64,000 bases of DNA from Sphingomonas sp. LR60 (lineage in GTDB: Bacteria > Pseudomonadota > Alphaproteobacteria > Sphingomonadales > Sphingomonadaceae), in assembly GCF_036855935.1 (NCBI RefSeq), contig NZ_JASPFK010000001.1, positions 2,544,501-2,608,500 of the forward strand, read 5' to 3'. The position numbers were made by a program, and so were the translations under genes. Positions within the stretch are counted from its first letter, which is position 1. Each line of letters opens with the position of its first letter. Under the pieces are notes generated by a model that was given only the letters and a program-made list of their open reading frames with translations, was not told the origin of the DNA and did no database searches. Positions 21,712 through 30,517 of the stretch are shown here, one piece after another.

Positions 21712-21817
21712 CGTCACCCCGGCGAAAGCCGGGGCCCAGTTGGGGAGGTCGACGAAATCAGGCGTAACCTACATCATCAGCGTCCCCCAACTGGCCCCGG
21801 CCTTCGCCGGGGTGACG
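21712..21817. repeat. Intergenic inverted repeat (GTCACCCCGGCGAAAGCCGGGG type)
   Basis: Two arms, CGTCACCCCGGCGAAAGCCG and its near-complement CGGCCTTCGCCGGGGTGACG, continue into CCCAGTTGGGG and CCCCCAACTGG. They enclose about 40 bases. This is a widespread sphingomonad repeat. It lies between the convergent DUF2264 and GH43 genes and may also terminate transcription from both sides. Confidence 0.75.
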
Positions 21818-21840
21818 CTTCTGCTTGAATGGATCATCCT

Positions 21841-22923
21841 CTAATCGCCAGCCGCCGTCACCACCGGTCGCGTCTCGCCATCCAGCTCGGTCAGTTCGCG
21901 CTCGACCGCGATCGTGTCGCCCAGATCGCGCATCGCATACAGCTTGCCGCGCGCCTGCTCGAACGGGCGATGCAACACCATCGTGAGCGATCCATCGAAG
22001 CGACGGAACAACATCCCATGCCCGCTGTCGCCCCGCACAAGCGGCGGCAATTGCTCCCACGGCCCCGCAATGCTCCCGCTCTTCGACCGCGCGAGCGACT
22101 GGACATAGCCATGCCGGTCATAGCTCGACCACAGCATCAGCAACGTGCCGGTGCGCGTGCGGAAAAGCTCGGGTCCGTCAGTGACGTTGCCGCCCTTCAC
22201 ATCGGCGGGATCGGCCCGCTTCACCCATGGCGCGTCGGAGGCACGGAACAGCAGTCGCGGCTGCCCCGCGGCGGCGAGTGTGTCGTCGAGCGGCACCGCC
22301 TCGATCGTCCCGTCGCCGACCTGCACCCATTCATGCGCATAGACCATCCACGGCTTGCCCGCGCGATCGACGTGCAGCGAGCCGTCGAGCGTCATCTGCG
22401 CGGCATCGACGATCGGCGCGCCGTCACGCTCCAGCCGATAGGGCCCGCCCAGCTTCGCCGACGAGGCGAGCAGGGTCGAACGCCGTACCGGCTTCCGCCC
22501 GTTCTCGGCCGGCAGCTTGAGCCCGTCATTGTAGAAGGTCGAGAACAGGTACCACCGCCCCTTCCAGCGATGCACCTCCGGCGCCCAGGCGCCGTCGTTC
22601 GCCCAGCTCCCCTCCGGCAGTGCGAAGACCATCACCGGCCGCTGCCAATGCTTCAGGTTGCGGCTGCGATAGGCCATGATCCCCAGCCGTTTGTCGCCGG
22701 TCAGCTGCTCCTCGTTGCGGGTGAACAGCCAGTACGTACGCGTGGCGCGATCGGCGACGATCCACGGATCGTGCAGCGGCATGTCGGGCAGCAACAACGG
22801 CGCAACCGCCGCTTGGCGGGTCGCGGCGGTGGCTCCCAGCAACGTGCCGCACGCGAGCACCGCCATGAAGGCGGCACGCAAACCGGCAGCCGCGCCGGTA
22901 CGTCCACCAGCAAGTAAGGTCAT
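21841..22923 (-). CDS. GH43-type glycoside hydrolase
   Basis: A 360-residue exported five-bladed propeller glycosidase. After a signal peptide (AAFMAVLACGTLLGATAA) come the family marks: LHDPWIV (general-base Asp in the first blade), WANDGAWAPEVHRWKGRWYLF, and a later DGSLHVDRAGKPWMVYAHEW with a candidate Asp. GH43 enzymes act mostly on arabinosyl or xylosyl side chains, in keeping with pectic or hemicellulosic substrates. It is preceded by a candidate operator at 22939. Confidence 0.85.
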   Translation of the reverse strand: MTLLAGGRTGAAAGLRAAFMAVLACGTLLGATAATRQAAVAPLLLPDMPLHDPWIVADRATRTYWLFTRNEEQLTGDKRLGIMAYRSRNLKHWQRPVMVFALPEGSWANDGAWAPEVHRWKGRWYLFSTFYNDGLKLPAENGRKPVRRSTLLASSAKLGGPYRLERDGAPIVDAAQMTLDGSLHVDRAGKPWMVYAHEWVQVGDGTIEAVPLDDTLAAAGQPRLLFRASDAPWVKRADPADVKGGNVTDGPELFRTRTGTLLMLWSSYDRHGYVQSLARSKSGSIAGPWEQLPPLVRGDSGHGMLFRRFDGSLTMVLHRPFEQARGKLYAMRDLGDTIAVERELTELDGETRPVVTAAGD

Positions 22924-22938
22924 CCGTCTCTCTCCCGA

Positions 22939-22954
22939 TTATGTCGGACAATAA
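22939..22954. promoter_or_regulatory. Candidate GntR-type operator (TTATGTCGGACAATAA)
   Basis: An imperfect palindrome just upstream of the GH43 start. Its complement TTATTGTCCGACATAA resembles the site before the other GH43 gene at 26501, the common core being TTGTC-S-GAC-W. FadR-family regulators often recognise NGTCNGACN-like sequences. Confidence 0.4.
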
Positions 22955-22971
22955 GCGGGAGCGACATTCGG

Positions 22972-23544
22972 TCAAGCCGTCGGAGGCGCACCCCTGCGTT
23001 CACGCGCCGGATTGCCTGCGACGGTCGCGCCCGCGCGCACGTCGCGCGTCACTACGCTTCCTGCCCCGATGATGGCATCGTCCCCGATCGTCACGCCGGG
23101 CAGGATCAACGCCCCGCCACCGATCCACACGTTGCGACCGATCGCGATCGGTCGCCCCCATTCCGCGCCGGTCGCGCGCGCCGCAGGGTCGCGTGGATGA
23201 TCCGCCGTCAAAAGCTGCACCGCCGGCCCGATCTGCGTGCCAGTTCCGATCGTCACGGTCACCACATCGAGAATGATGCAGCTATAATTGAGGAAGACGT
23301 CGTCCCCCAGGCGAATATTATAGCCATAATCGCAGTGGAACGGCGGCCGGATCACCGCCCCCTCGCCCACCGCCCCCAACCGCTCGCGCAGGATCGCGCG
23401 GCGCTCGCTCGCGGGCAGCGCCGCCGCGCCATTGTAGCGCGCCATCCATGCCAGCGCCGCTTGGTGGTCCGCGATTAATTCTGCGTCACCCGCATGATAC
23501 GGCTCGCCGGCCAGCATCTTCTGCTTCTCGCTCCGCTCCGCCAC
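22972..23544 (-). CDS. Sugar O-acetyltransferase (maltose/galactoside type)
   Basis: A 190-residue left-handed beta-helix acetyltransferase, trimeric in the family. The N-terminal EKQKMLAGEPYHAGDAEL is the Maa leader motif. The hexapeptide domain starts at FHCDYGYNIRLGDDVFLN, the catalytic His is in LLTADHP, and the coil ends with IGAGSVVTRDV and VAGNPAR. It would acetylate a sugar hydroxyl with acetyl-CoA, possibly to divert surplus imported sugar. It follows a small reading frame by five bases. Confidence 0.9.
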   Translation of the reverse strand: MAERSEKQKMLAGEPYHAGDAELIADHQAALAWMARYNGAAALPASERRAILRERLGAVGEGAVIRPPFHCDYGYNIRLGDDVFLNYSCIILDVVTVTIGTGTQIGPAVQLLTADHPRDPAARATGAEWGRPIAIGRNVWIGGGALILPGVTIGDDAIIGAGSVVTRDVRAGATVAGNPARERRGAPPTA

Positions 23545-23549
23545 CGCCG

Positions 23550-23780
23550 TCAGTCCCGCGCCGTCAGCGGCACCGAGGATCGCCCGGGTGCGCGCGCATC
23601 ACCGCCCGCCGCATCATGCCGCGTTGCGTAAAGATGCCGCAATATCAACGCCAAATCGGCTTCGCTCAGCCCCGTTGCCGGGTCGATCACGATCCCGGCG
23701 GGCAAGGGTTCGACCCATGACGCCAGGCGGTTGCACGCAGCGCCCAGCGCCGGGTCGGCGGAATCATCGAAAGCAGCCAT
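23550..23780 (-). CDS. Small hypothetical protein
   Basis: A 76-residue reading frame starting at ATG 23780 (AAFDDSADPALGAACNRLA), ending five bases before the acetyltransferase start, so the two may be translationally coupled. The predicted protein is acidic and alpha-helical in the middle (GLSEADLALILRHLYATRHD), with no signal peptide or membrane helix. I do not recognise a family. Confidence 0.45.
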   Translation of the reverse strand: MAAFDDSADPALGAACNRLASWVEPLPAGIVIDPATGLSEADLALILRHLYATRHDAAGGDARAPGRSSVPLTARD

Positions 23781-23830
23781 AGCCTTGCTTATGCCGCGAC
23801 CGCCGCGATCGACCAACCCTCAGCGCAGCG

Positions 23831-25177
23831 TCAGTTCGACCACCTGATCCCAGCTCTCGCCGAGCGGCGGAAGTCCTGTGATTTCAACTTGATCCCCCGC
23901 CGCGCCGCCGAGACCCTGGCGCCGCCATCGAGCAGCCGCGCCGCTGCGACCTGCCCCTTCAACGGCAGCGCGACCCGCCCGTCATGCGCGCGCAGCAGAT
24001 GGACATAGACCGTCTTGCCCTTCTGCGTGGTGACGCCCCACGCGCCCGGCGACACCGGCCCGCCGCGGGTCCCGTAAATGCTGGCGCCGTTCACCTTCAG
24101 CCACCCGCCAATCGTCTGGAATGTCGCCAGATTTTCAGGCTTGATCTCGCCATTGGGCATCGGCCCGGTGTTGAGCAGGAAATTCGCGTTGCGCCCCGCC
24201 GCACCGACCAGGGTCTGCACCAGCGTCTTCGGCGACTTGTACTGATCGTCGGTAAGGTTGAAGCCCCAACTGCCGTTCATCGTCTCGGCAGTCTCCAGCG
24301 GCAGTGCTCCGACCGTCGCGGTGCCACTGAACCCGGTCTTGTTCTCGCCGGGCAGATCGCGCTCAAACGTCTGATAATCCTCGCCCGCGAACGGCGCATG
24401 GTGGTGGTTGTTGACGATCAGCGCGCCGGGCTGGAGCTGGTGGATCAGCTTGTACGTCCGCTCCAGCCGCCAACGGTCACGCAGCGGCGTCTTCTCCTGA
24501 TCCCACCAGCCGTCGAACCAGATGCCGCCAATCGGACCATATTGCGTCAGCAACTCGCGCAATTGCGCATCCTGATAATCGAGATACTTGTCCCAATTAC
24601 CCGCCTCCGGCCGACCCGCCGAGTGGCCCGTGCGCCCGCGCGGGAAATAGTCCGGATTGTGCCAGTCGAGCTGCGAGTAATAGAAGAACAGCTTCACGCC
24701 CTGCCGCCGACACGCCGCCGCCAGTTCACCGATCGGATCGCGCTTGAACGGTGTCGCCTTCACGACATTGTACGGGGATACCTTGCTGTCGAACATCGCA
24801 AAGCCGTCGTGATGCTTGCTGGTGATGACGATGTAGCGCGCGCCCGCGTCCTTGAACGAGCGCACCCATGCGTCGGCGTCGAACTTATGCGGATAGAAGA
24901 ATTTGGCGAGCCGCTCATACTTCGCGGCCGGGATCTTGTTGTCCTGCATGATCCACTCGGCACCGCCCGACGATCCGGTGCCACCCAGCTCGCTGTACAG
25001 GCCCCAGTGGAGGAAAATGCCGAACTTGGCGTCCTGAAACCATGCCCGCGCGGCGAGGTTGGCTGGCGCGGGGGTATAGGTTTCGGCGGATTGCGCCGTG
25101 GCGGCCGGAACGGCGAAGGTTGCCGCGATCGCCAAGGTAAGTCCCCGCCCCAAGCGACGTCGTGCGCTGACCATCAT
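23831..25177 (-). CDS. GH29 alpha-L-fucosidase (3' end out of frame as read)
   Basis: A secreted alpha-L-fucosidase of family 29: signal peptide, then WFQDAKFGIFLHWGLYS, HHDGFAMFDS, the nucleophile region GGIWFDGWWD and NANFLLNTGPMPNGEI. As written it ends at 23831 with an odd tail (IKLKSQDFRRSARAGIRW). Adding one G to the minus-strand G5 run at 23894-23898 would instead give GDQVEITGLPPLGESWDQVV and a stop at 23820, a natural ending. I therefore suspect a missing base and a true end at 23820. The neighbouring GH43 genes suggest joint trimming of branched oligosaccharides. Confidence 0.9.
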   Translation of the reverse strand: MMVSARRRLGRGLTLAIAATFAVPAATAQSAETYTPAPANLAARAWFQDAKFGIFLHWGLYSELGGTGSSGGAEWIMQDNKIPAAKYERLAKFFYPHKFDADAWVRSFKDAGARYIVITSKHHDGFAMFDSKVSPYNVVKATPFKRDPIGELAAACRRQGVKLFFYYSQLDWHNPDYFPRGRTGHSAGRPEAGNWDKYLDYQDAQLRELLTQYGPIGGIWFDGWWDQEKTPLRDRWRLERTYKLIHQLQPGALIVNNHHHAPFAGEDYQTFERDLPGENKTGFSGTATVGALPLETAETMNGSWGFNLTDDQYKSPKTLVQTLVGAAGRNANFLLNTGPMPNGEIKPENLATFQTIGGWLKVNGASIYGTRGGPVSPGAWGVTTQKGKTVYVHLLRAHDGRVALPLKGQVAAARLLDGGARVSAARRGIKLKSQDFRRSARAGIRWSN

Positions 25178-26454
25178 TCCCTCCCGTTATGTTCTTGAAG
25201 CAGAATGACGAAGAAGTGCTGCCCTGTCACCCTCGCGTCGCGGTCGTCCTCTCCCCTGCCGTTGCCCGCTCCTCTCTCGTCACCCCGGATCAAGTCCGGG
25301 ATGACCGACAATGGCTGGCGACCCTCCCTATTTCCCCCGAAATACTCCCGCAGCCGCGCCGCCTCCTCGGGTGTGATCGCCATCACCGTGCCATGCTTGG
25401 GCGCGGTGAAGTTCGTCGTCTTCATCCGCGACCCTGCGTCGTTGAAACGCCCGATGTTGCGGAAGGTCTTGAAATCGGTCGTCTCCGCGAAGCCCATGTT
25501 GTTCGGCCTCGTGCCGAAGACATCGTACATCAGCACATAGGTGTTGGTGCCGTACCGCTTCCACAGGTTCGGCGCCTCGGCCGCGACCATTTCGGGATCG
25601 ACCTTTTGCGGATCGTAGACATATCCGCCATCGATCCGCCGCGACACCGCCTGCCGGATGCTGCCCGGCTGCTCGTGCGCGACATAGAACATGTGATAGC
25701 GATCGCCGATCTTGGTGATGTCGGCGTCGATCGTGTTCACCTTCGGGCGCGGATAATTGAGGATCTGCTTCGGCTCGGTCGTCAACGTCGTAAAGGCGGG
25801 GTTGGCGAGCGACTGCACCATGAAGTTCGGGCCGTTGCCGATCCGCGTGGTGAAATAGACCATCATCCGCTTGCGCGCGGGATTCCAGATCGTCTCCGGC
25901 GCCCAGACATTACCCGCCTGCGCAAAGGCCGGGAACAGCGCGCTGACGTTCACCTTCGCCAGCGTCCAGTGCAGCAAGTCGTGGCTCTTCATCAGGATCA
26001 GGTTGCGGTTGTTGCCCCAGCCGTAATCCTTCTCGGGCCGCTCCCAGTCGGTGGTGCGCAGCCCCTCGCGCTTGGCGAAGATGTGCAGGTCGGTCATCGA
26101 CATGTAGAAGTCGCCATCCGGCCCGCGCATGATGTGTGGATCGCGGACACCCTTCTGGTCGGCGACCGCTCGTCCGGACAACACCGGCGCACCATCGTTG
26201 ACGTCGGTGAATGTGTAACCGTCGGGCGAGGTCGCGAAATACAGTGAATGCGTCTCGTCCTTGAAATAGGCGAGCAGGTACGCCGATCGCGCCGCCGCGC
26301 GGACCTTCGGCGCCGGATAGCTGGCGAGCGCCGGCACCACCGCCAACTGCCGCGAAGCCGTACCAGGAGCAGCCTCTTGTGCCATCGAGCGTGCGGATGA
26401 CGCCATCGTGCCGAGCATCAGCGTCATCGTCGTTGCTGCAATGAACGCCTTCAT
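25174..26454 (-). CDS. GH43-type glycoside hydrolase (probable true end 25328)
   Basis: An exported GH43-like propeller hydrolase. Signal peptide KAFIAATTMTLMLGTMASSA; VRDPHIMRGPDGDFYMSMTD carries the base Asp, GNVWAPETIWNPARKRMMVY the second blade, NTIDADITKIGDRYHMFY the modulating Asp and AAEAPNLWKRYGTNTYVLMY the acid Glu. As read, the frame runs past REYFGG for 50 codons through an intergenic repeat (giving LSVIPDLIRG) and touches the GH29 start. One extra G in the minus-strand run at 25334-25338 gives EYFGGK and a stop at 25328, which looks right. ATG 26454 with GGGAG is preferred over ATG 26466. Confidence 0.85.
   Translation of the reverse strand: MKAFIAATTMTLMLGTMASSARSMAQEAAPGTASRQLAVVPALASYPAPKVRAAARSAYLLAYFKDETHSLYFATSPDGYTFTDVNDGAPVLSGRAVADQKGVRDPHIMRGPDGDFYMSMTDLHIFAKREGLRTTDWERPEKDYGWGNNRNLILMKSHDLLHWTLAKVNVSALFPAFAQAGNVWAPETIWNPARKRMMVYFTTRIGNGPNFMVQSLANPAFTTLTTEPKQILNYPRPKVNTIDADITKIGDRYHMFYVAHEQPGSIRQAVSRRIDGGYVYDPQKVDPEMVAAEAPNLWKRYGTNTYVLMYDVFGTRPNNMGFAETTDFKTFRNIGRFNDAGSRMKTTNFTAPKHGTVMAITPEEAARLREYFGGNREGRQPLSVIPDLIRGDERGAGNGRGEDDRDARVTGQHFFVILLQEHNGRE
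25279..25305. repeat. Intergenic GTCACCCCGGATCAAGTCC-type palindrome
   Basis: GTCACCCCGGA-TCAAG-TCCGGGATGAC forms a short hairpin of the kind scattered through alphaproteobacterial intergenic DNA. It falls within the apparent 3' extension of the GH43 frame, which argues that this extension is not real coding sequence. Confidence 0.65.
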
Positions 26455-26500
26455 ACCAACTCCCATCGATCGCCCTTCCCTAGGATCCGCTCGCGAACTA

Positions 26501-26516
26501 AATAGTCCGACAAGAA
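26501..26516. promoter_or_regulatory. Candidate GntR-type operator (AATAGTCCGACAAGAA)
   Basis: Forty-seven bases upstream of the GH43 start. Its complement TTCTTGTCGGACTATT shares the core TTGTC-S-GAC-W with the site at 22939 before the other GH43 gene. The 240-base gap between this gene and the divergent chemoreceptor otherwise shows no feature I can name. Confidence 0.4.
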
Positions 26517-26694
26517 GATGCAACGATGCCGATTGTGCGGGAGTATTCGCCAGCGAGTCAAATACGCTGGGAGAGGCCGCAAGAAGCATCGCAACCGATC
26601 GCAGCTGGTGCCTGTAAATTAACGCTTTTCCTTCATGCGCTCGCTCATTCGCCAAACAGGCGACGAGCGATCAACAGAAAATTGGAAGCGTTCC

Positions 26695-28440
26695 ATGCCG
26701 GGTGTGGCAGCACGAATTCGCGATCTCAGCCTTTCCGCGAAGGTGACATGGCTTATCGCGTTGTCGCTATGCCTCCTGTCGCTGGTCACCGCAGCGGTCA
26801 CCGCCACCGTGCTGGCGATCAATGCCGAGCGGAGCGCGACCGAACGGCAGGAGGCCAATATGCGCGTCGCGTGGAGCGTGCTCCAGCGCCACGGTCGCAC
26901 CGCCGCCGTGAACGGTGATCTGCTCTCGATCAACCGCCATGTCCTCAACGGCGATCACAGCGCGGTCGATCGCGTCAAGGAACTGGTCGGCGGCACCGCG
27001 ACGATCTTCCGCGGCGACACGCGCATCGCCACCAACGTCAAGAACAAGGACGGCAGCCGCGCGACCGGCACCAAGCTGACCAGCGACGCGGTGCGCGAGA
27101 CCGTGCTGCGCGACGGCCGCAATTATCGTGGGCGCGCCGATATTCTCGGCACCAACTATTTCACCGCTTACGACCCGATCAAGGATGCGAACGGCGCGGT
27201 GGTGGGCATCCTCTATGTCGGCATTCCGGCCGAAGACTTCCTCGCCAGCGTCCATGAGGTCCAGCGGAGCATCGCAATCGTCGCGGTGCTGGTGACGCTC
27301 TGCGCCGCGCTGGCCTGCCTGGCGGTGACGCGCAAGATGTTCCGCCCGCTCGGCGAAATGCGCCGCGCGATGAGCGAGTTGGCCGGCGGACGCCGCGACG
27401 TGGCCGTGCCCGGCACCGACCGCCGCGACGAGATCGGCGCGATGGCGAAGGCACTGGTGGTCTTCCGCGACGCGGGCGAGGCCAAGGCGCGCGCCGATGC
27501 CGAGCAGCAGCAGGTGGTCGACGCGCTTGCGCAGCAGCTTGCCGCGCTCGCCGACGGTCGCCTGACGCAGCGGCTCGGACAGACGCTGCCGGCGAGCTAT
27601 GCGACGCTGGCGAAGGATTTCGACCGCGCGCTGTCGTCGATCCACGATGCCCTGCAAGGAATCAGCAGCGGCAGCGAGACGGTCTACCGCTTCACCGCCG
27701 AGCTGACGCAGGCGTCCGACGACCTGTCGTGTCGCACCGAGCAACAGGCGGCAAGTCTTGAGGAAACCGCAGCGGCGATGAGCGCGATCGCCGACACCGT
27801 CAACAACGCCGCGACCGGCGCCGCCAGCGCGCAGGAGGCGATGCACCGCGTCCATGGCGCGGCGCGCGACGGCGCGCTGGTGGTGCGCGAGGCGGTCGCG
27901 GCGATGGGGCGGATGGAGCAGGCATCGAACGAGATTTCGGAGATCATTGCGGTCATCGACGGAATCGCCTTCCAGACCAATCTCCTGGCGCTCAACGCAG
28001 GCGTCGAGGCGGCGCGCGCCGGTGACGCGGGCAAGGGCTTCGCGGTCGTGGCCAGCGAAGTGCGCGCGCTCGCCGGGCGCTGTTCGGACGCGGCGACCGA
28101 CGTGCGACAGCGGATCGTGCTGAGCAGCCAGCAGGTCGAAGACAGCGTGCGGCTCGTCAACGATACCGGCAGCGCGCTCGACCGGATCACGACGCAGATC
28201 GGCGCGATCGCCACGCAAGTAGCCGATATCGCGACCAATGCTTCCGCTCAGGCCGAGGGGCTGCGTCAGATCGACATCGCGCTGGCGCAGATCGACGGCA
28301 CCACGCAGCAGAATGCCGCGATGGTCGAGGAGGTCACCGCCGTGACGCGCAAGCTGGAGGCACAGGCCGGCGCGCTCGGCAGCCAGATCGCGCGCTTCGA
28401 CGTCGCGCACGCCCCCGCGCCGCTCGCGCGCGCGGCATGA
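26695..28440 (+). CDS. Transmembrane methyl-accepting chemotaxis protein
   Basis: A membrane chemoreceptor. Helix 1 (VTWLIALSLCLLSLVTAAVTATVLA) and helix 2 (IAIVAVLVTLCAALACLAV) enclose a periplasmic Cache-type sensor of about 150 residues (GTATIFRGDTRIATNVK, YDPIKDANGAVVGILYVGIP). A HAMP domain (RPLGEMRRAMSELAGG) and a second linker follow, then the signalling domain with tip [17 protein letters not shown] and GKGFAVVASEVRALAGR. Of two in-frame ATGs, 26695 has GGAAGC at the right distance; 26635 has none. The gene lies beside the carbohydrate island, but nothing fixes its ligand. Confidence 0.92.
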   Translation: MPGVAARIRDLSLSAKVTWLIALSLCLLSLVTAAVTATVLAINAERSATERQEANMRVAWSVLQRHGRTAAVNGDLLSINRHVLNGDHSAVDRVKELVGGTATIFRGDTRIATNVKNKDGSRATGTKLTSDAVRETVLRDGRNYRGRADILGTNYFTAYDPIKDANGAVVGILYVGIPAEDFLASVHEVQRSIAIVAVLVTLCAALACLAVTRKMFRPLGEMRRAMSELAGGRRDVAVPGTDRRDEIGAMAKALVVFRDAGEAKARADAEQQQVVDALAQQLAALADGRLTQRLGQTLPASYATLAKDFDRALSSIHDALQGISSGSETVYRFTAELTQASDDLSCRTEQQAASLEETAAAMSAIADTVNNAATGAASAQEAMHRVHGAARDGALVVREAVAAMGRMEQASNEISEIIAVIDGIAFQTNLLALNAGVEAARAGDAGKGFAVVASEVRALAGRCSDAATDVRQRIVLSSQQVEDSVRLVNDTGSALDRITTQIGAIATQVADIATNASAQAEGLRQIDIALAQIDGTTQQNAAMVEEVTAVTRKLEAQAGALGSQIARFDVAHAPAPLARAA

Positions 28441-28449
28441 CCGCGCCCC

Positions 28450-29781
28450 TCAATAGGCGTTGAAGGTGAAGGGGATACGCAGCGTCGTCCGCACATCGGC
28501 GGCATCGTCGGTCGCGCCGACCTCGACGTTCCAGTTGAGCGTCGTGGTCGGCGAGGTGCGATAGCTGACGCCGAACAGCAGCCGGCCGATCTGGAGGTCG
28601 CGGCTGAGGGCGGTGACGGAATCTCCCAGTTCCTGCGTGGTTTGGTTGAGGGCGCGGACGCGGGTCTTGGTGCCCAGCGCCCAGGTCTGCGCATAGCCGA
28701 AGCTGATCGATGTCCGCGGATTCAAGGCGATAGCGATGCCTGCGCTCGCCGAGGGCTGGCTGCCCGGTGCGACGCGTTCGATGAACGTGGCGCCGATCTG
28801 GCGATTGATGTCGCGCGCGAAGTTGTACGTGTAGCCCAGGGTGGCAAACAAAACCGCCGGATCGCTGGGCAAAATCGCGGTCAGGTTCGGCGTTACCGCC
28901 CAGAATCCCGCCCCTGTCGCGCCCTTCAGCGCATTGCCGAGCGCATCACGCGACACACGGAACGGGTCGGTGCCGGTTGGTGCCACGGCCTGCACGCCCG
29001 CGATCAGATACGGCGCGCCGTTGTTGCCGTCGGTGAATTGGTAGCGGAGGCCGAAGTCGATATCGCCGATGTTGGCGCCGCTGACCGGGCGGTCGAGCTG
29101 CCCGGCGTTCGGCTCGGACGGATTGGCGACCGGCGCGAGCACCGATTTGTCGGAGCGATAGACGAACGGCAGCCGGCCGTTGATCTCGAGCCGGCTCGTC
29201 AGTCCGAGCCGCCCGACCGTCCCGACGGTCAGCACGTCCTGTCGGCTCTGGTTGATGTCGAAGACGCCGATCAGCACCGCCTCGGGGATCTGCACGCCAC
29301 GGAACACCACCTGATTGCGGTCGGCGCGCGCATATTCGAAATTGACCTCGACGGTCGCGCGGCCCGCCTTGGTGATGATCCCGCCCTGTTCCGACAAGAC
29401 CGCGACCTGCACCTGCCGCTGATCGGAGGGCGCCTCGCCGACGGTCTGCACCTGATTACCGGCCGGCGGTGGCGCGGGCGGCGGTGAGGCGGGCAGCGGC
29501 ACGCCACCCGGCGGCAAGGCGGTCTGCGCGACCTGCGTTCCCGTATCAGCACGCCCGGACAGCCGCGCCTCCAACCGGTCGATCCGCGCGCGCTGCTCGT
29601 CGAGTGCGCGCTGCTGACGGTCCAGTTCCAGTCGCTCGACCGCAAGCGTCCGGCGTAGCTCGTCGCGATCGTCCGCCGCGGCCGGGACCGCCGCGGTCGC
29701 CGGTGACACCGGCTGCTGCGCCGCCGCCGGCACAGCGATCAGACTCAAGGAAAGAAACGCACTGGAGGCCGCAGGTCGCAT
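28450..29781 (-). CDS. Outer-membrane beta-barrel with coiled coil, FapF-like
   Basis: A 443-residue exported protein in three parts. Signal peptide (SAFLSLSLIAVPAAAQ); a charged coiled coil at about 37-75 (DELRRTLAVERLELDRQQRAL, QRARIDRLEARL); a Pro-rich linker; then a beta-rich barrel of about 300 residues ending in LRIPFTFNAY. This matches the layout of Pseudomonas FapF, a trimeric barrel with a periplasmic coiled coil that exports amyloid subunits. I infer the function from layout and from the C39 peptidase and repeat protein in the same operon; no sequence comparison was run. It is the last gene of the five-gene run. Confidence 0.7.
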   Translation of the reverse strand: MRPAASSAFLSLSLIAVPAAAQQPVSPATAAVPAAADDRDELRRTLAVERLELDRQQRALDEQRARIDRLEARLSGRADTGTQVAQTALPPGGVPLPASPPPAPPPAGNQVQTVGEAPSDQRQVQVAVLSEQGGIITKAGRATVEVNFEYARADRNQVVFRGVQIPEAVLIGVFDINQSRQDVLTVGTVGRLGLTSRLEINGRLPFVYRSDKSVLAPVANPSEPNAGQLDRPVSGANIGDIDFGLRYQFTDGNNGAPYLIAGVQAVAPTGTDPFRVSRDALGNALKGATGAGFWAVTPNLTAILPSDPAVLFATLGYTYNFARDINRQIGATFIERVAPGSQPSASAGIAIALNPRTSISFGYAQTWALGTKTRVRALNQTTQELGDSVTALSRDLQIGRLLFGVSYRTSPTTTLNWNVEVGATDDAADVRTTLRIPFTFNAY

Positions 29782-29808
29782 CGAGAATTATCCCCTTTCC
29801 CAAGTCAT

Positions 29809-30516
29809 TCAGCGCGGACCTGCGGCCTCGGTCGCGATCCGGTTGACCAGCAGCATACCGTTCATCAGCCCGGCGGGTAGCCCCACCAGATTGACGTTGA
29901 CGGTGCTGACCGTGTCGATGACGCGATCGTTGGCGGTGTTCGAAATAACGGCGCCGGTCGCCTGCCCGACCAGATGCCGGATCTCGGTGGTTGGCGTCAG
30001 CAATTGCACCTGGCTGCCGCGCGCGTCGCTGGTCAGCCGGATGCTTCCGGAGCTGGCGTCGACCGCCGGGCCGTTCGCCACCACCGGCACCGGAGTCTGC
30101 CCCGACGCGTCGAGCCAGCCGGTGGTCGGGCCGGAGACGATGTTGACGCTGGCGGGCGCACCGGGGGCGGGCGCGGTGACGGTGGTGCCGGTCGGCGTCC
30201 GCGATACCGAGACGGTCGGCCAGCTGGGATCGCCGGTCTCGACGGTGACGGTGCCGGGCACCTCGCTGGGGCTGGATCGCCCGTCGGTGAAGACGCGCAC
30301 GCCGGGCGCTTCGCTGGAGAAGATCGTGTGCAGCGCGAGTACGCCGTCGATCCGCGTCTGGATGTCGATGCCGATCGCGACGTTGAGCCCGTTGGGCAGC
30401 ATCAAGCCGCCGCGCATCGTCGCCAGCTCGCGATCGGGGACCGGCACCGGCTTGTCGCCGGAAGGCGCCGCCGGCGCGGCGGCCAGTGCAGCGGCGATCA
30501 GCAAAGCGATCGACAT
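29809..30516 (-). CDS. Secreted protein with double-glycine-type motif
   Basis: A 235-residue exported protein. After a short signal peptide (IALLIAAALAAAPAAP) comes VPDRELATMRGG, which resembles the L-x2-E-L-x2-I-x-G-G leaders cut by C39 peptidases. A beta-rich body follows, and near the end ISNTANDRVIDTVSTVNVNL echoes the terminal NTG...NVxV motif of the two other secreted proteins of the operon. It lies one base from the C39 peptidase gene and 27 from the barrel gene. It may be a minor subunit or chaperone, the place taken by FapE or FapA in Pseudomonas; this is inference. Confidence 0.65.
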   Translation of the reverse strand: MSIALLIAAALAAAPAAPSGDKPVPVPDRELATMRGGLMLPNGLNVAIGIDIQTRIDGVLALHTIFSSEAPGVRVFTDGRSSPSEVPGTVTVETGDPSWPTVSVSRTPTGTTVTAPAPGAPASVNIVSGPTTGWLDASGQTPVPVVANGPAVDASSGSIRLTSDARGSQVQLLTPTTEIRHLVGQATGAVISNTANDRVIDTVSTVNVNLVGLPAGLMNGMLLVNRIATEAAGPR

Positions 30517-30517
30517 G

